Positions 21,701-34,134 of a stretch of 64,000 nt of DNA are shown piece after piece. This stretch comes from Sclerotinia nivalis. Taxonomy: Eukaryota; Ascomycota; Leotiomycetes; Helotiales; Sclerotiniaceae. Each line of letters starts with the position of its first letter. Within the stretch, counting starts at the first letter, position 1. The position numbers and the translations under genes are program-made. Where the stretch lies: positions 6,820,001-6,884,000 of the forward strand of contig JAPEIS010000001.1 of assembly GCA_029531795.1 (NCBI GenBank), read 5' to 3'. The notes beneath the pieces are model-generated. The model was not told the origin of the DNA. It worked only from the letters and a program-made list of their open reading frames with translations, and did not search any database.

Positions 21701-24000
21701 AATGTTTAGGAATAGTAATTTCTATATTGCGCATCAACAATGGCCAACGCAGAATTATTTTCATCTTTCAAAAAATGTAGATCGAGATAACCAATCTCTG
21801 CGTAGCGTGACCCAAGGAACCTGCATTTTCCCATTGGCGTATGGCATCGAGAGCAAAACTCCACTTGAAATCTGACTGCAAAGAAAGCATCACAAGATCA
21901 ATCGAAATTGCAGGTAGAAACCCTTACCGAGTAGTGCCTGCCATCTCAGCCATGTTCACATCGATTATAGTTTGACACTATCACCTATCAAATCATGAAC
22001 AACTCGGTATGTTCCCGTCAGAAACGACGTCGTTCGGTCAGTATGCCTTTGCCCAACCGGACCTTTCTTGGTACTATGGTACTGTATGCATTGTGTGCAA
22101 GATTGCCGAGTGCTACACTTGGCTTGCGCCACAAAATCATCGCATACTTTTGAATGAATGAAGAACGAGTGAATTATGTTTGCCAACATTTAATTCTCAT
22201 GACCAACTTGGCCAATTTAAACACGTGTCGATCATGCCGGCCCCGTCCTGCAATCCCCCTCTTGATACTGCACGATTCCGCCTCATCATATTAAGTGCAT
22301 AAAAGAGACGTTCCCGCGACTTCGCGAGGTAGCTTTGACACAACATAACATGCAGCAGAGAAGACAATTTATCTGTAATGCAAATAAAAAGATAATTTAG
22401 GAATTTCTAGTGTGAATTCGAGGCGCACGTCATTGAAATTGACCATAGCACATTGAGAGAAGCGTGTGTGAATATTGATATTTAGTGCACCCTTAGTAAT
22501 AAGATGTTAATCGGTCATGTGATAACCTTCAATAAGTTTAATAGTCAAGCACTCATAAACGCACACCTTATTGATTTTTGCAGAAAGATCAGACCGACTT
22601 TTCTCCTCCTCATAGTTTTCGTAACTCGTTTTGGAAGGTATGGATGATTAGTCGATAACAATTTTTGACAGTGATTTCTCTAGCCAAAACTTAGGTAGGA
22701 GTGATCGATGTCAGATGCATGGTTCTCTTTTCGGGATCAAGCATCGATGAATGAGACTCACAACCTCGATTCCCCGATTGAGCTGTTCTATCAAATTCAA
22801 GTGCCCGTGTCTGTACAGGCTTATCCACTTGGTTTGGTTTTTATCATTTGCAAGGGATCAGCGGATAGAGACGTAGAATTATGCACGAGCGTAGCTCACA
22901 CGGGATGTCTACCAGGATATAAGGTCCACTACTTCAGAACATGAACAGTCCGATTGATGTTTGATAGTTTTATTATTGAGCCTGAGTTGCAATGCTTTGT
23001 ATCTTCAGCATGATCCAAGCCGTCTAGTGTTGGCAAGGTACTAATGACAAATCAAACGGGGTACATCGAAATACTCAAGCTTTATTAAAGCAGAAGTCTT
23101 GCAAACGAGATGCCTGCTTTGGAAAAGGGGACACAGGCCACGCTAGCAATCATCTCTGAATACATCATAGTAAGGCAGTACCGACAAGTGTGTAATTACA
23201 TGCGAAATCTACAAGACCGGCACTGAGATGACGGAATAGTGACAAGAGTCTTCGCAATGTGTATTTATCTCTTGCATGGTTTGTGGATCTCTCTTCGCTG
23301 CGCGTTAAATTACCTGCACAAATGACTAGCTCACATGACGTTTCTTTTAGAACGATTTAATACGAGGTGCTGAAGGACACTAACCGCGAGCATCACCAAG
23401 GAAATTTCACTCAAGGAGTGCAATAATTTCCATTCTATCGAGGATGATAATGTCGACGGTACAAGGCAAAGCGGAACGGAATGATAGCCATCGTTCGAGG
23501 TAACATCTGGCTTGACCGCTGAAAGAACCTTCTGTGTGATGTTATCTAAGGATGTCTTTGGTTGGTAGGGGTATTGCGCGATGCAGTCAGCTTACTAGCA
23601 AAGAACTTCGCCACATTGCGAAAGTCATATGTACGGTAATGTACCCGTGGGGCACACCATCAAAAAACTTTTGGCAGTCGGGAATCAAATTGTTCAGTCA
23701 ATCAATTGACTTGATGGCTGCAAACCATTTATCCCAGCAAAACGTGGCACCCCGGACATCTTGAAGATTCACAAAGTAACGGTGAAGATTAAGGAGGCTT
23801 TGAGTGGCTGTGAGGCTTTGCTTGAACTCGAGCAAACCCTGGATCTCAAGAAATCAACGACACCTTTTCCATTTTCTGGTCGATATACGCAAGTGATGTC
23901 AAATTAGTATGGATTCGATTGTTTCAGACTGATTCAATGTACTCCAGATTCTATCAGTTGCACTTTATGCCACTAGTTTAGAAGCATGCAAACACGCATA
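18732..24000. other. 5-kb gene desert
   Basis: No recognisable coding region, RNA gene or transposon in about 5.3 kb. Open frames are short (under ~80 codons) and without family features. Base composition is moderately AT-rich. It could hold old TE relics too decayed to see by eye. Confidence 0.4.
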
Positions 24001-25590
24001 TAACAAAATTAAAAGATTAGACTATTTAGATAACCTAAATTCGTGTACGAATTCAGGTTACCAAATATTATACTTAGTTTTCATCTCCTTTCATTTAATA
24101 TTGGTTTCTTGGATTATGCAGGATTTATTCAATGACACATTAGGATCTCTATATCTGATAATCAAAAAATTAGACCTAATAACAATTTTCAATTCCATTG
24201 ATAAAACTAAATTGGCTAAATATTTCTTTGCCAATTAGGAAGGGTCTTTTTAACTGTATAAAAGGAAGCTTGTGGAATGAGATAATCATTTGTCTTATCT
24301 CCTAGTACTAAGAAAAATCCAAATCCAAAGTATGCAGTCTCCCCGTTTCTGTTTAAACCGCTTCTTCAAATTACTAGTGAATACTTAACCGTTGGGGTGG
24401 CTGCTGGGATAAATCTACACTGTGTTGTCATGCTGTAATTGAACCCCACGTCTATCAACATCCCTCGAACCTGTCCTGACTCATGCCATTCAGATACGAC
24501 CCCGCCTACACTCCCCCCAATTTCGGTTATTTCCTCACCGCCAGATACAGCCTCATCTATCATACTTCATGAATTTCAAACAATCTAAAAAATCAACCTC
24601 ACCCCACGAAATATTGCAACCGCCCAGGTGCCGATATCCGAATGTCTACTCCGTAAATCTTAAACGGGGACTGTTCATTCCATTCTCCACAGTGGATTTA
24701 GGGTCACATTCTAATATGAGCATTAAAATGGAAACGCAATTCAAGCGATCCCATGACAAAAAGTAAAAATAACATCATTAATATTATAAACATTATAAAT
24801 ATAAATCTTTTAATAAAAAATAGAAAAAACGGACATTGACAGCTCGCTCATATGCTCTCGCTTCAAGCGATGCAACCCTGATGTTTCCTAGGGTCACGGA
24901 ATGCTGGTCATATTACTTCGCAGATATCTTCAATTACTGTCTTCCTCCAGGATAGTAGGAAACGAGCAGTTCCGCATACTCAGAACAACGGCAGCCTTTC
25001 CTTATTATATGCTTTAGCGTTTGTAAGGCGGGATCCTTCCCTCAGAATTAGTTTTCATTTCCACTATCCAATTCAAAAGATTGAATCCATCTCAATCGTT
25101 CAAATTATATATTTAGCCAGGCCAATAAACCAGCTTATCTTTATTATGTTATCTGTTAGAAGTTCGCAAAAGCTTTTAACTGTTTTAGATAATCTTAGAT
25201 TTAGTGTAGACGTTAATTTAATCAATCAACAACGGCAGCCAGGATTGCTTTCTTTTCTAATCCTTTTAAATATGCGCATTGCTCTTGAGATGTAGTATTG
25301 GTACAAATCCACTTGGAGTCAGTCTCTCCATCTCGACTTTTTCTTCTCTTACGTGCTTTTTGATAAATCGTTTGATTCACATGCATTTTTCTACGTCAAT
25401 GGAGCACTCAAGGAACTCCTAAAAACCCATACTCCCAAACATGAAAGCACTTTCTGACAGTATCATTCTGTAATATTGCTAGAGTGCCTCAAAAGAGAGA
25501 AAATGCTGTGTAATACTGTATGTTGAAAACCAGGAACAGGCTCTGCTCATAGCCTTCTATAATTGGAAGACGTATTTGCGATGTATAATT
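24001..25590. other. AT-rich intergenic DNA
   Basis: No gene recognised. A copy of the recurring 9-mer TACTCCGTA is at 24,647-24,655. A 65-codon reverse frame at 24,366-24,563 is somewhat protein-like but unidentified. Confidence 0.35.
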
Positions 25591-25607
25591 TTCCAATATT
25601 GATGAGG

Positions 25608-25661
25608 CTGCTGCTGCTGCAGCTGCAGCTGCAGTCTGTCATTGTCATTGTCATTGTCATT
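25608..25661. repeat. microsatellites (CTG/CAG)n and (GTCATT)4
   Basis: A CTG/AGCTGC run (25,608-25,634) is followed at once by four perfect GTCATT hexamers (25,638-25,661). Confidence 0.85.
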
Positions 25662-25930
25662 GAGACAGCATGGACAACTACGAAATTCTCTGAGCTTGAT
25701 CTGAGAGGTATTGATGATAGTATATCCACTCCTATTTCACTTCCAAATATCCGTTTCTAGATATCCACTAATGAATATTACGTATATATAAAATTATGAA
25801 TATATATATCTATACACTGTATTTACTTATATAACATATTCACTTTATATAATATATTCACTTTATACAATATATTTATTTTCCTCTTCCTTTCTTCACT
25901 TCACTTTATTCACTACTCAAACATTTTACT

Positions 25931-26952
25931 ACATATCTACTTCAATATATAGAACCTAAATATCAGATCTATAAACCCCTAAAACTGCAACGGCTCTTAT
26001 ATTAATACTGTAAGAAAATTGAGTTATTAAAGCTATATACATAACTAGTTCATAGACAATAAATCATATGATCCTTTGTAATTAGATATAAGAAGAGAGT
26101 TTCGTTTCCCCTTCTTGAATAATCAATCGTTTTTCACTAATCTTTTTGTATATCTGTTATATACAATCCAAACCTATTATTAATTCTATTAGTTTTACTA
26201 TTTGAAGCTTTTACAATATAATCTGATCAGTTTGTATTCCTGTTCCCTTTCGCAACGTGCTATCGGGACGCACGTATCTCGACCTATCTCTTTCACAATA
26301 CTCATTTTATACAATATTATATTCATTTTCTTCTTTCTTTCTTTTTTTCTTTCTTCTTCTACTTCACTTTATTCATTCTACATATCTATATACGCCTTAA
26401 CTCTTTTAATATATATCTATTTCAATATAGAAATCTAATTATCAAATCTAATCTATAACCCTCTATAATTAGAATATTAATATATACTTCATATACTATA
26501 TTTACTTTCTTCTTCGTTCCTCTCTCCACTCCCTCTCTCCTCCCACCATTCACCCACTTTCTTCACCCATCTAATATCTACTTCAGTATACAAAATCTGA
26601 TTATCAAACCTATAAATCTCTACAATTATAATACCTCTAACACTAGACTTTCCTCTTCCTTCACTCTATTCCTCTTCCTCCACTCTATTCCTCTCATCCC
26701 CCCTCTTCTATCTATTCATTTATTCCCCAAACCTTTAAAACCCCCTTAAAACCCCCATATCCAATTCCATCACAGAAAACCTATAAATATAATAATGAAT
26801 AATATAATCCACTTCATCAGAAAACCGGTATTAGAAATCGAATCTGAATAGATATATATATCATATCGAGTAACAACTACCTATCTTCTCCAGTATACAA
26901 AAACCAAATATCAAATCTATAGATTCTTACAATTAACTATACTATCTCTAAT
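25931..26952. repeat. diverged repeat family in AT-rich block (four copies seen)
   Basis: A unit reading roughly ATATCTACTTCAATATACA, then AAATCTAATTATCAAATC, then TATAAATCTCTACAATTA occurs at 25,931-25,985, 26,410-26,480, 26,571-26,638 and 26,877-26,952, all in the same direction. The copies are similar but clearly diverged. Copies 1-3 are each preceded by a C/T-rich tract containing CTTCACTTCACTTTATTCAC-like sequence, so the real unit is longer than the core. Start-to-start distances are 479, 161 and 306 bp. Confidence 0.6.
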
Positions 26953-27863
26953 ACATTCAACACTTACTAACTAATATATACTATACTATAAGTACATATA
27001 TTCTTCTTCAATCTTTAATCTCTCTCTAACATCTCTCTTTTACCTTTTAGTTTTTCTATATTTCATTTATATATACATATTCCCTTTCCATTCTATACTC
27101 AGATATTCATTTTCATTATTCAAAAAATCAACAAACCTCACCTCACTTCATCTACAAACCCAATTAAATATCCCTCAATCCATACCCCATCTCATCCCAT
27201 CTCATCCCATCTCATCCCATCATTTTACACCCCATCACAAATTCAACTTTTAACTTCCATCATTCAAATCTTATAAATCTAATACTATTCCCTACTCCCT
27301 CCTCTCCTCCTCAACCCCCCTTAACCCCCTTAACCAACCAACCAACCAGTCAATAATTTAAATACAAAATATAAAACATATATAAATAAATAATTCATTC
27401 TTTTCTTTTTCTTTTTCTTTTTCTTTTTCTTTCTGAGATGATCAAATATCTATCTATCTATCTATCTCTATATTTCCAGTCGAATTTTCTTGATATTGAT
27501 ATCGATATCGATATTGATGATTATATTTGTAGTTATTAGAGGTATCTAGTATTATTATAAGTAGAATATTAATACTGAGTTTCATAAAGTTAGATTATTT
27601 TATAGATAGATTGTATTGTAATATACTATTAGATGATGTATTATTATAGGAAATGAATAAATCGTAAAATAGTAGATTTATCTAGAATCATTAATCATAT
27701 AAAATTCATTCTATTTATTCTATACAATTTCCATATATATATCAATCTTTAAAGGAAACCCAAGAACCAAACACTATTCCATCCCATCCCATCCCCACAC
27801 TCATTTCTCACAAGCCCAAAACCCCGCTATCATTTCTCCCCAACCACAACACTCATCCCTCAC
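26480..27863. other. AT-rich, pyrimidine-strand-biased block with simple repeats
   Basis: The + strand is strongly C/T rather than A/G over much of this stretch (e.g. 26,500-26,720 and 27,120-27,435). It includes (CTCATCCCAT)3 at 27,191-27,220, a T5C tract at 27,400-27,434 and (TATC)n at 27,447-27,468. No coding region is seen. It lies immediately beyond the 3' end of FOX2. Confidence 0.7.
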
Positions 27864-30800
27864 CTACAACTTCCCCTTCTCCTCTCCCAACAATTCCACT
27901 CCCGCACCTGCAATACACAATTTTCCCGTCTCCTTAACCTTCGTTTGGAAAACCACTCTATTATCACCCTCCCTCCACATCTCCGTTACTAATGTTTGGC
28001 CTGGGATAACCGTGCCTACGAAGCGGACTTTGATGTTTTTGTAGGATCCAAATCTATGTTCGTTAGCAATGGGTTGGAATTACAAGAAGATGGAATATTG
28101 AAGAGGTAGTAAGGAAGGAGAAAAGGAAAGGGATACTAACTTTTGATATACAGCTTTACCAGCAATACCCATAAAACAGAGACCATGAAGAATAGGAGCT
28201 TTGAATCCACCTACAGCTGCAAATGCTGGGTCGACGTGAAGGGGATTATACTATTTCCGTTAGTGTTTAAATCCTCCAATAATAGAACATAAACTCACAT
28301 CACCACTCAACCTATAAAGCACAGCCTGTTCCTCTGTCGTCTTCTCTTCCACCACCGCGTCCGGTTTTCTTTCAGGAACCTTATTAGCCCTCGTACTATT
28401 CCCCCTATCCGCCCCCTTTCTCTCACCACCAAACCCACCACATCCTCTCAAGAAAACAGTTTGTTCATTATAGAAAACTTTTCTTCCGGTTTCTTTTTCC
28501 GTGGTTGTAGTTCCCACTTTCACAACGGCGGCACTACCTTTATCGACAACTTCGATTAGTTTTGGTGATGAGATAAGAGTGCCAGAGGTGGGGATAGGGT
28601 AGGAGGCGATTTCGAGATATTGTTCGCCATGGAGAAGCATCATAGGGGAGAAATTTGGGACAATTTCGTCAAAAGTGAAAGGGGCTTCGGCGTTGAATGG
28701 TGGGATAACACCGAAAGTTGGAAGAGGTTGGAAATTTTCATCACCCTCACTATACTTCAATTAGTCGAGTTTTGTATGAAAGAAACGAGCATCTTACAAA
28801 ACTAGAGACAATTCCGACTTCTTTGCACCTACTCCAAGGTTGTATAGCATAACATCACGCTCTTCAAATTTGAACTCGCTTCCACGGGCTTCAGCTTTCT
28901 TTGCCGCAACAATTTTATCAAGGATTTCTTGATTCACTTCAACCTTTTTCTCGGATTTCTGTAACAGGAAAATAGGTTAACAAATATCTTTATTTTGTGC
29001 TAATATACATGACGCCCTTCCTACATATGAAGAGAAGTTTTCATACCTTGCTTGCGCCGCCCTGCTTATTTTGCATGTTCGCCATAATACTCTTCAAACC
29101 ATCTTGACTATCCTCGGGGTTATCCGATCGTCCATCATCAAAGTTGGTGATTTTTGCCCAGTGCTTTAGAACTTCTTCTGGGGTAAGTTTAACATCGACG
29201 GGGAAACCATGTCCACCTGTTCGTTGCCATCTTGTTCGTCCAACCCATCCACTACCGACTTCGAAAAGACCACCAGTTGGTGGGGGTGGAACTTTATCGC
29301 TACAAAGAGCAACTACTAATGGCGCTATGTAGTCTGGCTTGAATGCTTGAACCATCTCTTCTGGCATGATGGTTCTAGTCATCGCAGTACCAGCATTTGG
29401 TGCAATCGTATTAACATAGATATTGTATTTGGCACCTTCACGAGCGAGGGCACGAGAGAAACCGAGAATACCACATTTCTTTGAAAGGTCAGCAAAGGTC
29501 TTCAAGTCGTCAAGGGATTGAACTTACAGCAGCAGCATAGTTGGCCTGTCCAAAGTTGCCATAAATACCACTAGTAGAGGTAGTATTAACTACACGACCA
29601 TACTTTTGCTTTAAGAAGTATGGCCATGCAGCCTTGGTAACTTTGTATGTACCTCTGAGATGGACAGCCAAAACTTGATCCCACATCTTATCATCCATAT
29701 TGGTGAAAGCTTTATCACGGAGGATACCAGCGTTGTTGATAATAATATCAATACGACCGTAAGCATCGATTGCAGCTTTGACAACAGCATCTCCATCCTC
29801 AGCGGATGCCTTCACTCCAACAGCTTTGCCACCAAGCTTCTGGATTTCTTGAACAACATCATCTGGATTCATCAAATCATTAACAACCACTGAAGCACCG
29901 TATTTGGCGAACGCCAAGCAATAGCATCGACCAATACTGACAAAATTAGCCTAACCCCTTGAAAGCAGATTTCATTTACTTACCCAGCGCCTCCACCGGT
30001 GACTAAAGCAACCTTTCCCTTGAAATCAAGGGTCTCTCCTTGCTCATTTGGACCCATCTTCATTGATTTTTCGAGAAGACCCATGAAATCCGCAGGGCCA
30101 TCAGGATGTTCGGCATTTTTAAAGTTACTGATTTGATCCCATTTTTTCAGGATAGCTCCTGGAGTATATGAATCATCTGCCTTGAGCAACAAACCATTTG
30201 AACGTTCCCATCGAAGTTTAGCAACATGTCCACCACCAACTTCAAAGATTGAACCATTCTCTTGGGCATCCTTGTGTACCAAAACCGCTACAAGAGGAAC
30301 CACCCAATCTGGTTTTAAGTTTTCGAGAATCTCGGGTGGCATGACAGTTTGGGTCATTCGGCTAGCAGCTATTATTCATTAGTGATCGAACGTAGCCCCA
30401 GAAAGAATGAAAAACATACCTATAGGAGCAATAACATTGGCGTGGATATTGTATTTGGCACCCTCCTTAGCCAAAGTTTCCGTAAATCCAACCATGGCCA
30501 GTTTAGCCGCAGAGTAATTCGTTTGACCAAAGCTTCCAAACAAACCTGCCGCACTAGCAGTATTGATCACTCTCCCATACTTTTGTTTTCTGAAATGTGG
30601 CCAGGCGGCCTTTGCACATTTATATGATCCGTTTACGTGAACATCAATGATCAAATCCCAATCTTTATCTTGCATGTTCTTAAATGAGATATCGCGAAGG
30701 ATTCCGGCGTTGTTGATTAAAATATCGATGCGGCCATAAGTTTTGATGGCGGTTTCGATGATCTTTTCACCCTCTGTGACACTATCGTAGTTTGCTACAG

Positions 30801-31070
30801 CCTTTCCGCCTGCGGCTTTGATTTCATCGACTACGACATCTGCGGCCTTGAGATGATGTTAGCAAATGGCTGGGATTGTAAAATGGTTGATTGATGGTTG
30901 GAAGGAATAAGTACCTTTGTAGAAGTACCCTCGCCCTTGAAAGATCCTCCAAGGTCATTTACAACCACACTTGCACCCCTTGAACCAAAAAAGAGAGCAT
31001 ATGCTTTTCCTAATCCACCGCCGGCTCCCGTCACAACGACGACTTGACCATCATAACGTAGCTCCGACAT
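27864..31070 (-). CDS. FOX2: peroxisomal multifunctional beta-oxidation enzyme (MFE-2)
   Basis: Nine exons: 31,070-30,915; 30,846-30,420; 30,368-29,984; 29,936-29,528; 29,478-29,047; 28,958-28,798; 28,749-28,299; 28,250-28,141; 28,053-27,864. They join in frame to 906 residues, the usual FOX2 size. Domains: short-chain dehydrogenase A (~1-245, TGAGGGLG at 14-21, catalytic NYSAAK), dehydrogenase B (~310-545, TGGGAGIG, NYAAAK), and a MaoC-type 2-enoyl-CoA hydratase 2 (~640-900) with signature [14 protein letters not shown], catalytic Asp ~807 and His ~812. It hydrates trans-2-enoyl-CoA to (3R)-hydroxyacyl-CoA and oxidises that to 3-ketoacyl-CoA. The C-terminus -GKL is a PTS1-like peroxisomal signal. 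A CCTCGG box lies about 210 bp upstream. The acyl-CoA synthetase nearby acts earlier in the same pathway. Confidence 0.95.
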
Positions 31071-32385
31071 GGTTATTCGTATTGTATGTGCTGCGATTTC
31101 TCAATTGGTTGATGGTGAATTAGAAGAATTGATGATAGAGATAGGAGTGAGGAGTGAGGAGAAGATTGATGGATAAGATTGATGAAGAAAACAAGATGAA
31201 ATGAAGAAGTTAAAAGGTACAGTATGTTGATGTAGAAATAGCTCGGCTGCTTTGTTGCAGGGGAACTTGGAACTTTCATGCCTCGGCACACGCTTATGCT
31301 TGAAGCTCCGTTCCCATGACTCCACATTTCTGGGGTACAATGCAATGGCAGTTGCAAGCGGTGTGACGATGGAATCCTTTTTCACATGCGAATCTTCATT
31401 GAAAACAAATTTGATTGTACGGAGTATGGTTTACCCTTACGAATGATTTTGGCGAAGATACTCCCCCCAAAAAAAAGCCCTAGACAATCATTTATAATTT
31501 ATTCTTCAGCCCTCCTGCGCATATACAAAAGAATAGAACGGACGACGAGATGCATGCAAGATTTGATACTTTGCTATGCTGTGAACGGGGAGCCAGTAAA
31601 TTCACCACCCACCTCATAGCCAGCAGGTAGGTAGGTCACGCGGATCTCCATTTGAGATACCTGTAGCGTACGTAGTTTTTAATCAGACTTTGAATTATTT
31701 ATGCTTTCTTCAATCTATAAACAATCTATTATAAAAATACTAATTCCGCTATTATGATTAGATTGATGAAGGGCATCTATATATGAGAATCGTAATGCTA
31801 TACTATAATATATATACTCCTAGTAACGGACTTGAAAATGATGTCAGGGGTCACGATTCTTATAATAATACTTTCGTCTGTATAAAACAGAATAAATACT
31901 CAATATTCCCCAGGCTAACGTATACATACCTAGGTAGATATCGATACTTCCCAGCCTATAACCCTATCCTTCTATCTCTTCGGACTAGAAACTGAAATGA
32001 TGGGATGATATGGGAGCACCGTGATCCTAAGAAATATAGGCAAGTTGGAAGCAATAACAGCTGATACAGTCCTGTCCAACCTGCGCCTATTTCCTGAGAC
32101 CAACATTGATAGATATCAAGAATCCCGACCCGTTCAACCGCAATGCAGTCTTCTCGTCGACATTGATCATCCGGAGGCTTGAAGTCTCGGATATATATTT
32201 AACCTCCCATCAGTGAAACATTCGGAACAACATTCCAGCATCTCCGCCAGACATCGTCCAACCACCCACCGGAAGTGGGGATACCACGCCCCACCAACCC
32301 AAACCATGATGCACTGCACTCCCCTCCTACATTTCAAACCCCTCCTCAATAATACTCCCTCACCCTCACTCCCTCTTCACACACA
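31071..32385. promoter_or_regulatory. divergent intergenic region, FOX2 / P-loop kinase
   Basis: A 1.3-kb spacer between outward-facing genes. It contains the CCTCGG box, one TACGGAGTA 9-mer (31,418-31,426), and a GTAGGTAGGT tract near 31,627-31,636. No gene is recognised. Confidence 0.45.
31281..31286 (+). promoter_or_regulatory. CCTCGG fatty-acid-response box upstream of FOX2
   Basis: CCTCGG is the core bound by FarA/FarB-type activators of fatty-acid catabolism genes in Aspergillus and other ascomycetes. This copy is about 211 bp upstream of the FOX2 ATG. The spacer is shared with the divergent kinase gene. A single hexamer is weak evidence alone. Confidence 0.45.
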
Positions 32386-33435
32386 ATGACTTCCACCAGC
32401 AACCCCAAAATAATCGACGATAAAACCCCACACATCCTTCCATTTATCCTCCATCACCTATCCATCCACCAAAAAACCCATGCGACACGACCCTTCATCA
32501 TCGGACTCAATGGAATCCAAGGAGCGGGAAAAACCACACTCGTAAATACGCTTTACGAAATCCTCTCTCGAGATCATGGATTGGAGACGTTGGTATTGAG
32601 TATCGATGATTTATATTTGACGAGAGAGGATCAGGAGAAATTGGCGAGGGAGAATGAGGGGAATAGATTGGTGAGGTTTAGAGGGGAACCTGGTATTTAT
32701 ATTTACTTTACTTTACTCTGTCTCTTCTATTTACATTTACAATTACCCCCCAACTTCCCTCCACAAACAAGCCAAGCTAACCCTCAACCCCAACCAGGCA
32801 CCCACGACATCCCACTAGCCCGCGCCCTCTTCACCTCCCTCCTCCATTCCCCGCCCCAACCAACCCGCATCCCCATCTACGACAAATCCCTCCACTCCGG
32901 GCTCGGCGACCGCTCCCCAAGCTTCCACACCGTCAACGACACAACCCAAAACCAGAAACCTGTGCAAATAATCATTTTCGAAGGCTGGTGCGTGGGCTTC
33001 CGCTCTCTCCCCCCAACAACCATATCCGACATACACCAAAGCAGTCTTTCTCTCCCCCAGACCTCCACAACCTACACCACCCTCCGCGACCACCCCCTCC
33101 CCTCCCTTCTCTTCATCAACCAAAAACTAAAAGACTACGACGACATAACCAACACATTCAACATCTTCATCCACATCGACGCCCAAGACACACAATACGT
33201 ATACGAATGGAGAAAGGAGCAAGAGCAAGCGCTGCGACGAGAAAAAGGAACGGGAATGACGGACGAACAAGTAAAAGAATTCGTAGACGCCTATTATCCC
33301 GCGTACGAATTATTTCTAGATGGAGTTCGACGGGGGATCTTTAAAGGAAAGCAACCGGGAGGGGAATGGGATGGGAAACAGTTGCGATTGGTGGTTGGGA
33401 AGGATAGGAGGGTAGTAGATGTGGAAAAGATCTAA
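32386..33435 (+). CDS. TDA10: P-loop kinase of the glycerate kinase / TDA10 family
   Basis: Two exons: 32,386-32,692 and 32,798-33,435, giving 314 residues. A Walker A motif GLNGIQGAGKTT (40-51) is followed by VLSIDDLYLTREDQEKLA, the FRGEPGTHDIPLA substrate loop created across the splice junction, PIYDKSLHSG, and IFEGWCVGF (Walker B region). This pattern matches yeast TDA10/YGR205W and plant D-glycerate 3-kinase, so ATP-dependent phosphorylation of a small hydroxy-acid is likely; the true fungal substrate is not settled. The 105-nt intron is a multiple of three and has no stop, so an unspliced mRNA would encode a 349-residue form. Exon 2 is strikingly C-rich in its first half. Convergent with the ECM11-domain gene. 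Confidence 0.88.
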   Translation: MTSTSNPKIIDDKTPHILPFILHHLSIHQKTHATRPFIIGLNGIQGAGKTTLVNTLYEILSRDHGLETLVLSIDDLYLTREDQEKLARENEGNRLVRFRGEPGIYIYFTLLCLFYLHLQLPPNFPPQTSQANPQPQPGTHDIPLARALFTSLLHSPPQPTRIPIYDKSLHSGLGDRSPSFHTVNDTTQNQKPVQIIIFEGWCVGFRSLPPTTISDIHQSSLSLPQTSTTYTTLRDHPLPSLLFINQKLKDYDDITNTFNIFIHIDAQDTQYVYEWRKEQEQALRREKGTGMTDEQVKEFVDAYYPAYELFLDGVRRGIFKGKQPGGEWDGKQLRLVVGKDRRVVDVEKI

Positions 33436-34134
33436 TGAGGTGATGCATGTGTTGGGGTTTGAGGTAGGTTTTGGGCTTGAGATCGCTTGACTAGATGTGA
33501 GATGTGAAGGAAGTGTGACTTGAGAATGATTGAAGCCATACCTACCTAACCATAACCTTAATCACGGCTACCAATTCTACGGTCATAGCACTACTGACAT
33601 GTAGGCTTAATGGTAATATGTGCCCGAGATAGATTTCAAGGGAATCTCATTTGACAGATGTGTTTAGATGAAAGTTCATAAATATGCAGGTCTGACAACC
33701 TCTATTTGATATCTATTGTAACATCATGGACAAGTTCATCTTTAGCACTCTCATTCGACACACAGCATTTTTAAACAAGACGTATAACTCAATTAAAATC
33801 AAGCATCAGGATAATTACACCCGTGCAAAACATTATATATTACCATTTAACTAAATCAAAAAGCAAATGGGTATCTCGTACTAGCTAAAATAGAACTCCC
33901 TGCCAAATGCAAAATATAAAACTCAAATCGTGGTTCCGTTCCGTTCCCAGATTCCAAAACCCAGTGCTTGAATGCCCATGCCCATGCCGAATAATCCTTA
34001 CATATTTACATAACCTGATAGCTATATATAAGCCAATCTGTTTATTACCGAAAGTCAAGGCTTCAGATAGTAAAGGCCGAATTTGTTGCGCACATCATCA
34101 GCCATGTTACCAGCAATACGACAATCGGCCGTGT
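33436..34134. other. convergent 3' intergenic spacer
   Basis: About 0.7 kb between the 3' ends of the kinase and the ECM11-domain gene, AT-rich with no recognisable gene. Confidence 0.45.

Noticed and set aside
23552..23764. 70-codon forward frame in the gene desert
   Set aside because: No domain, no splice continuation and no family resemblance.
24366..24563. 65-codon reverse frame (MIDEAVSGGEEITEIGGSVGG...)
   Set aside because: Somewhat protein-like but short, unidentified and surrounded by AT-rich non-coding DNA; not enough to call a gene.
27191..27468. Regular short repeats considered as a CRISPR array
   Set aside because: Units are 4-10 bp with no unique spacers; they are ordinary microsatellites in a eukaryotic genome.
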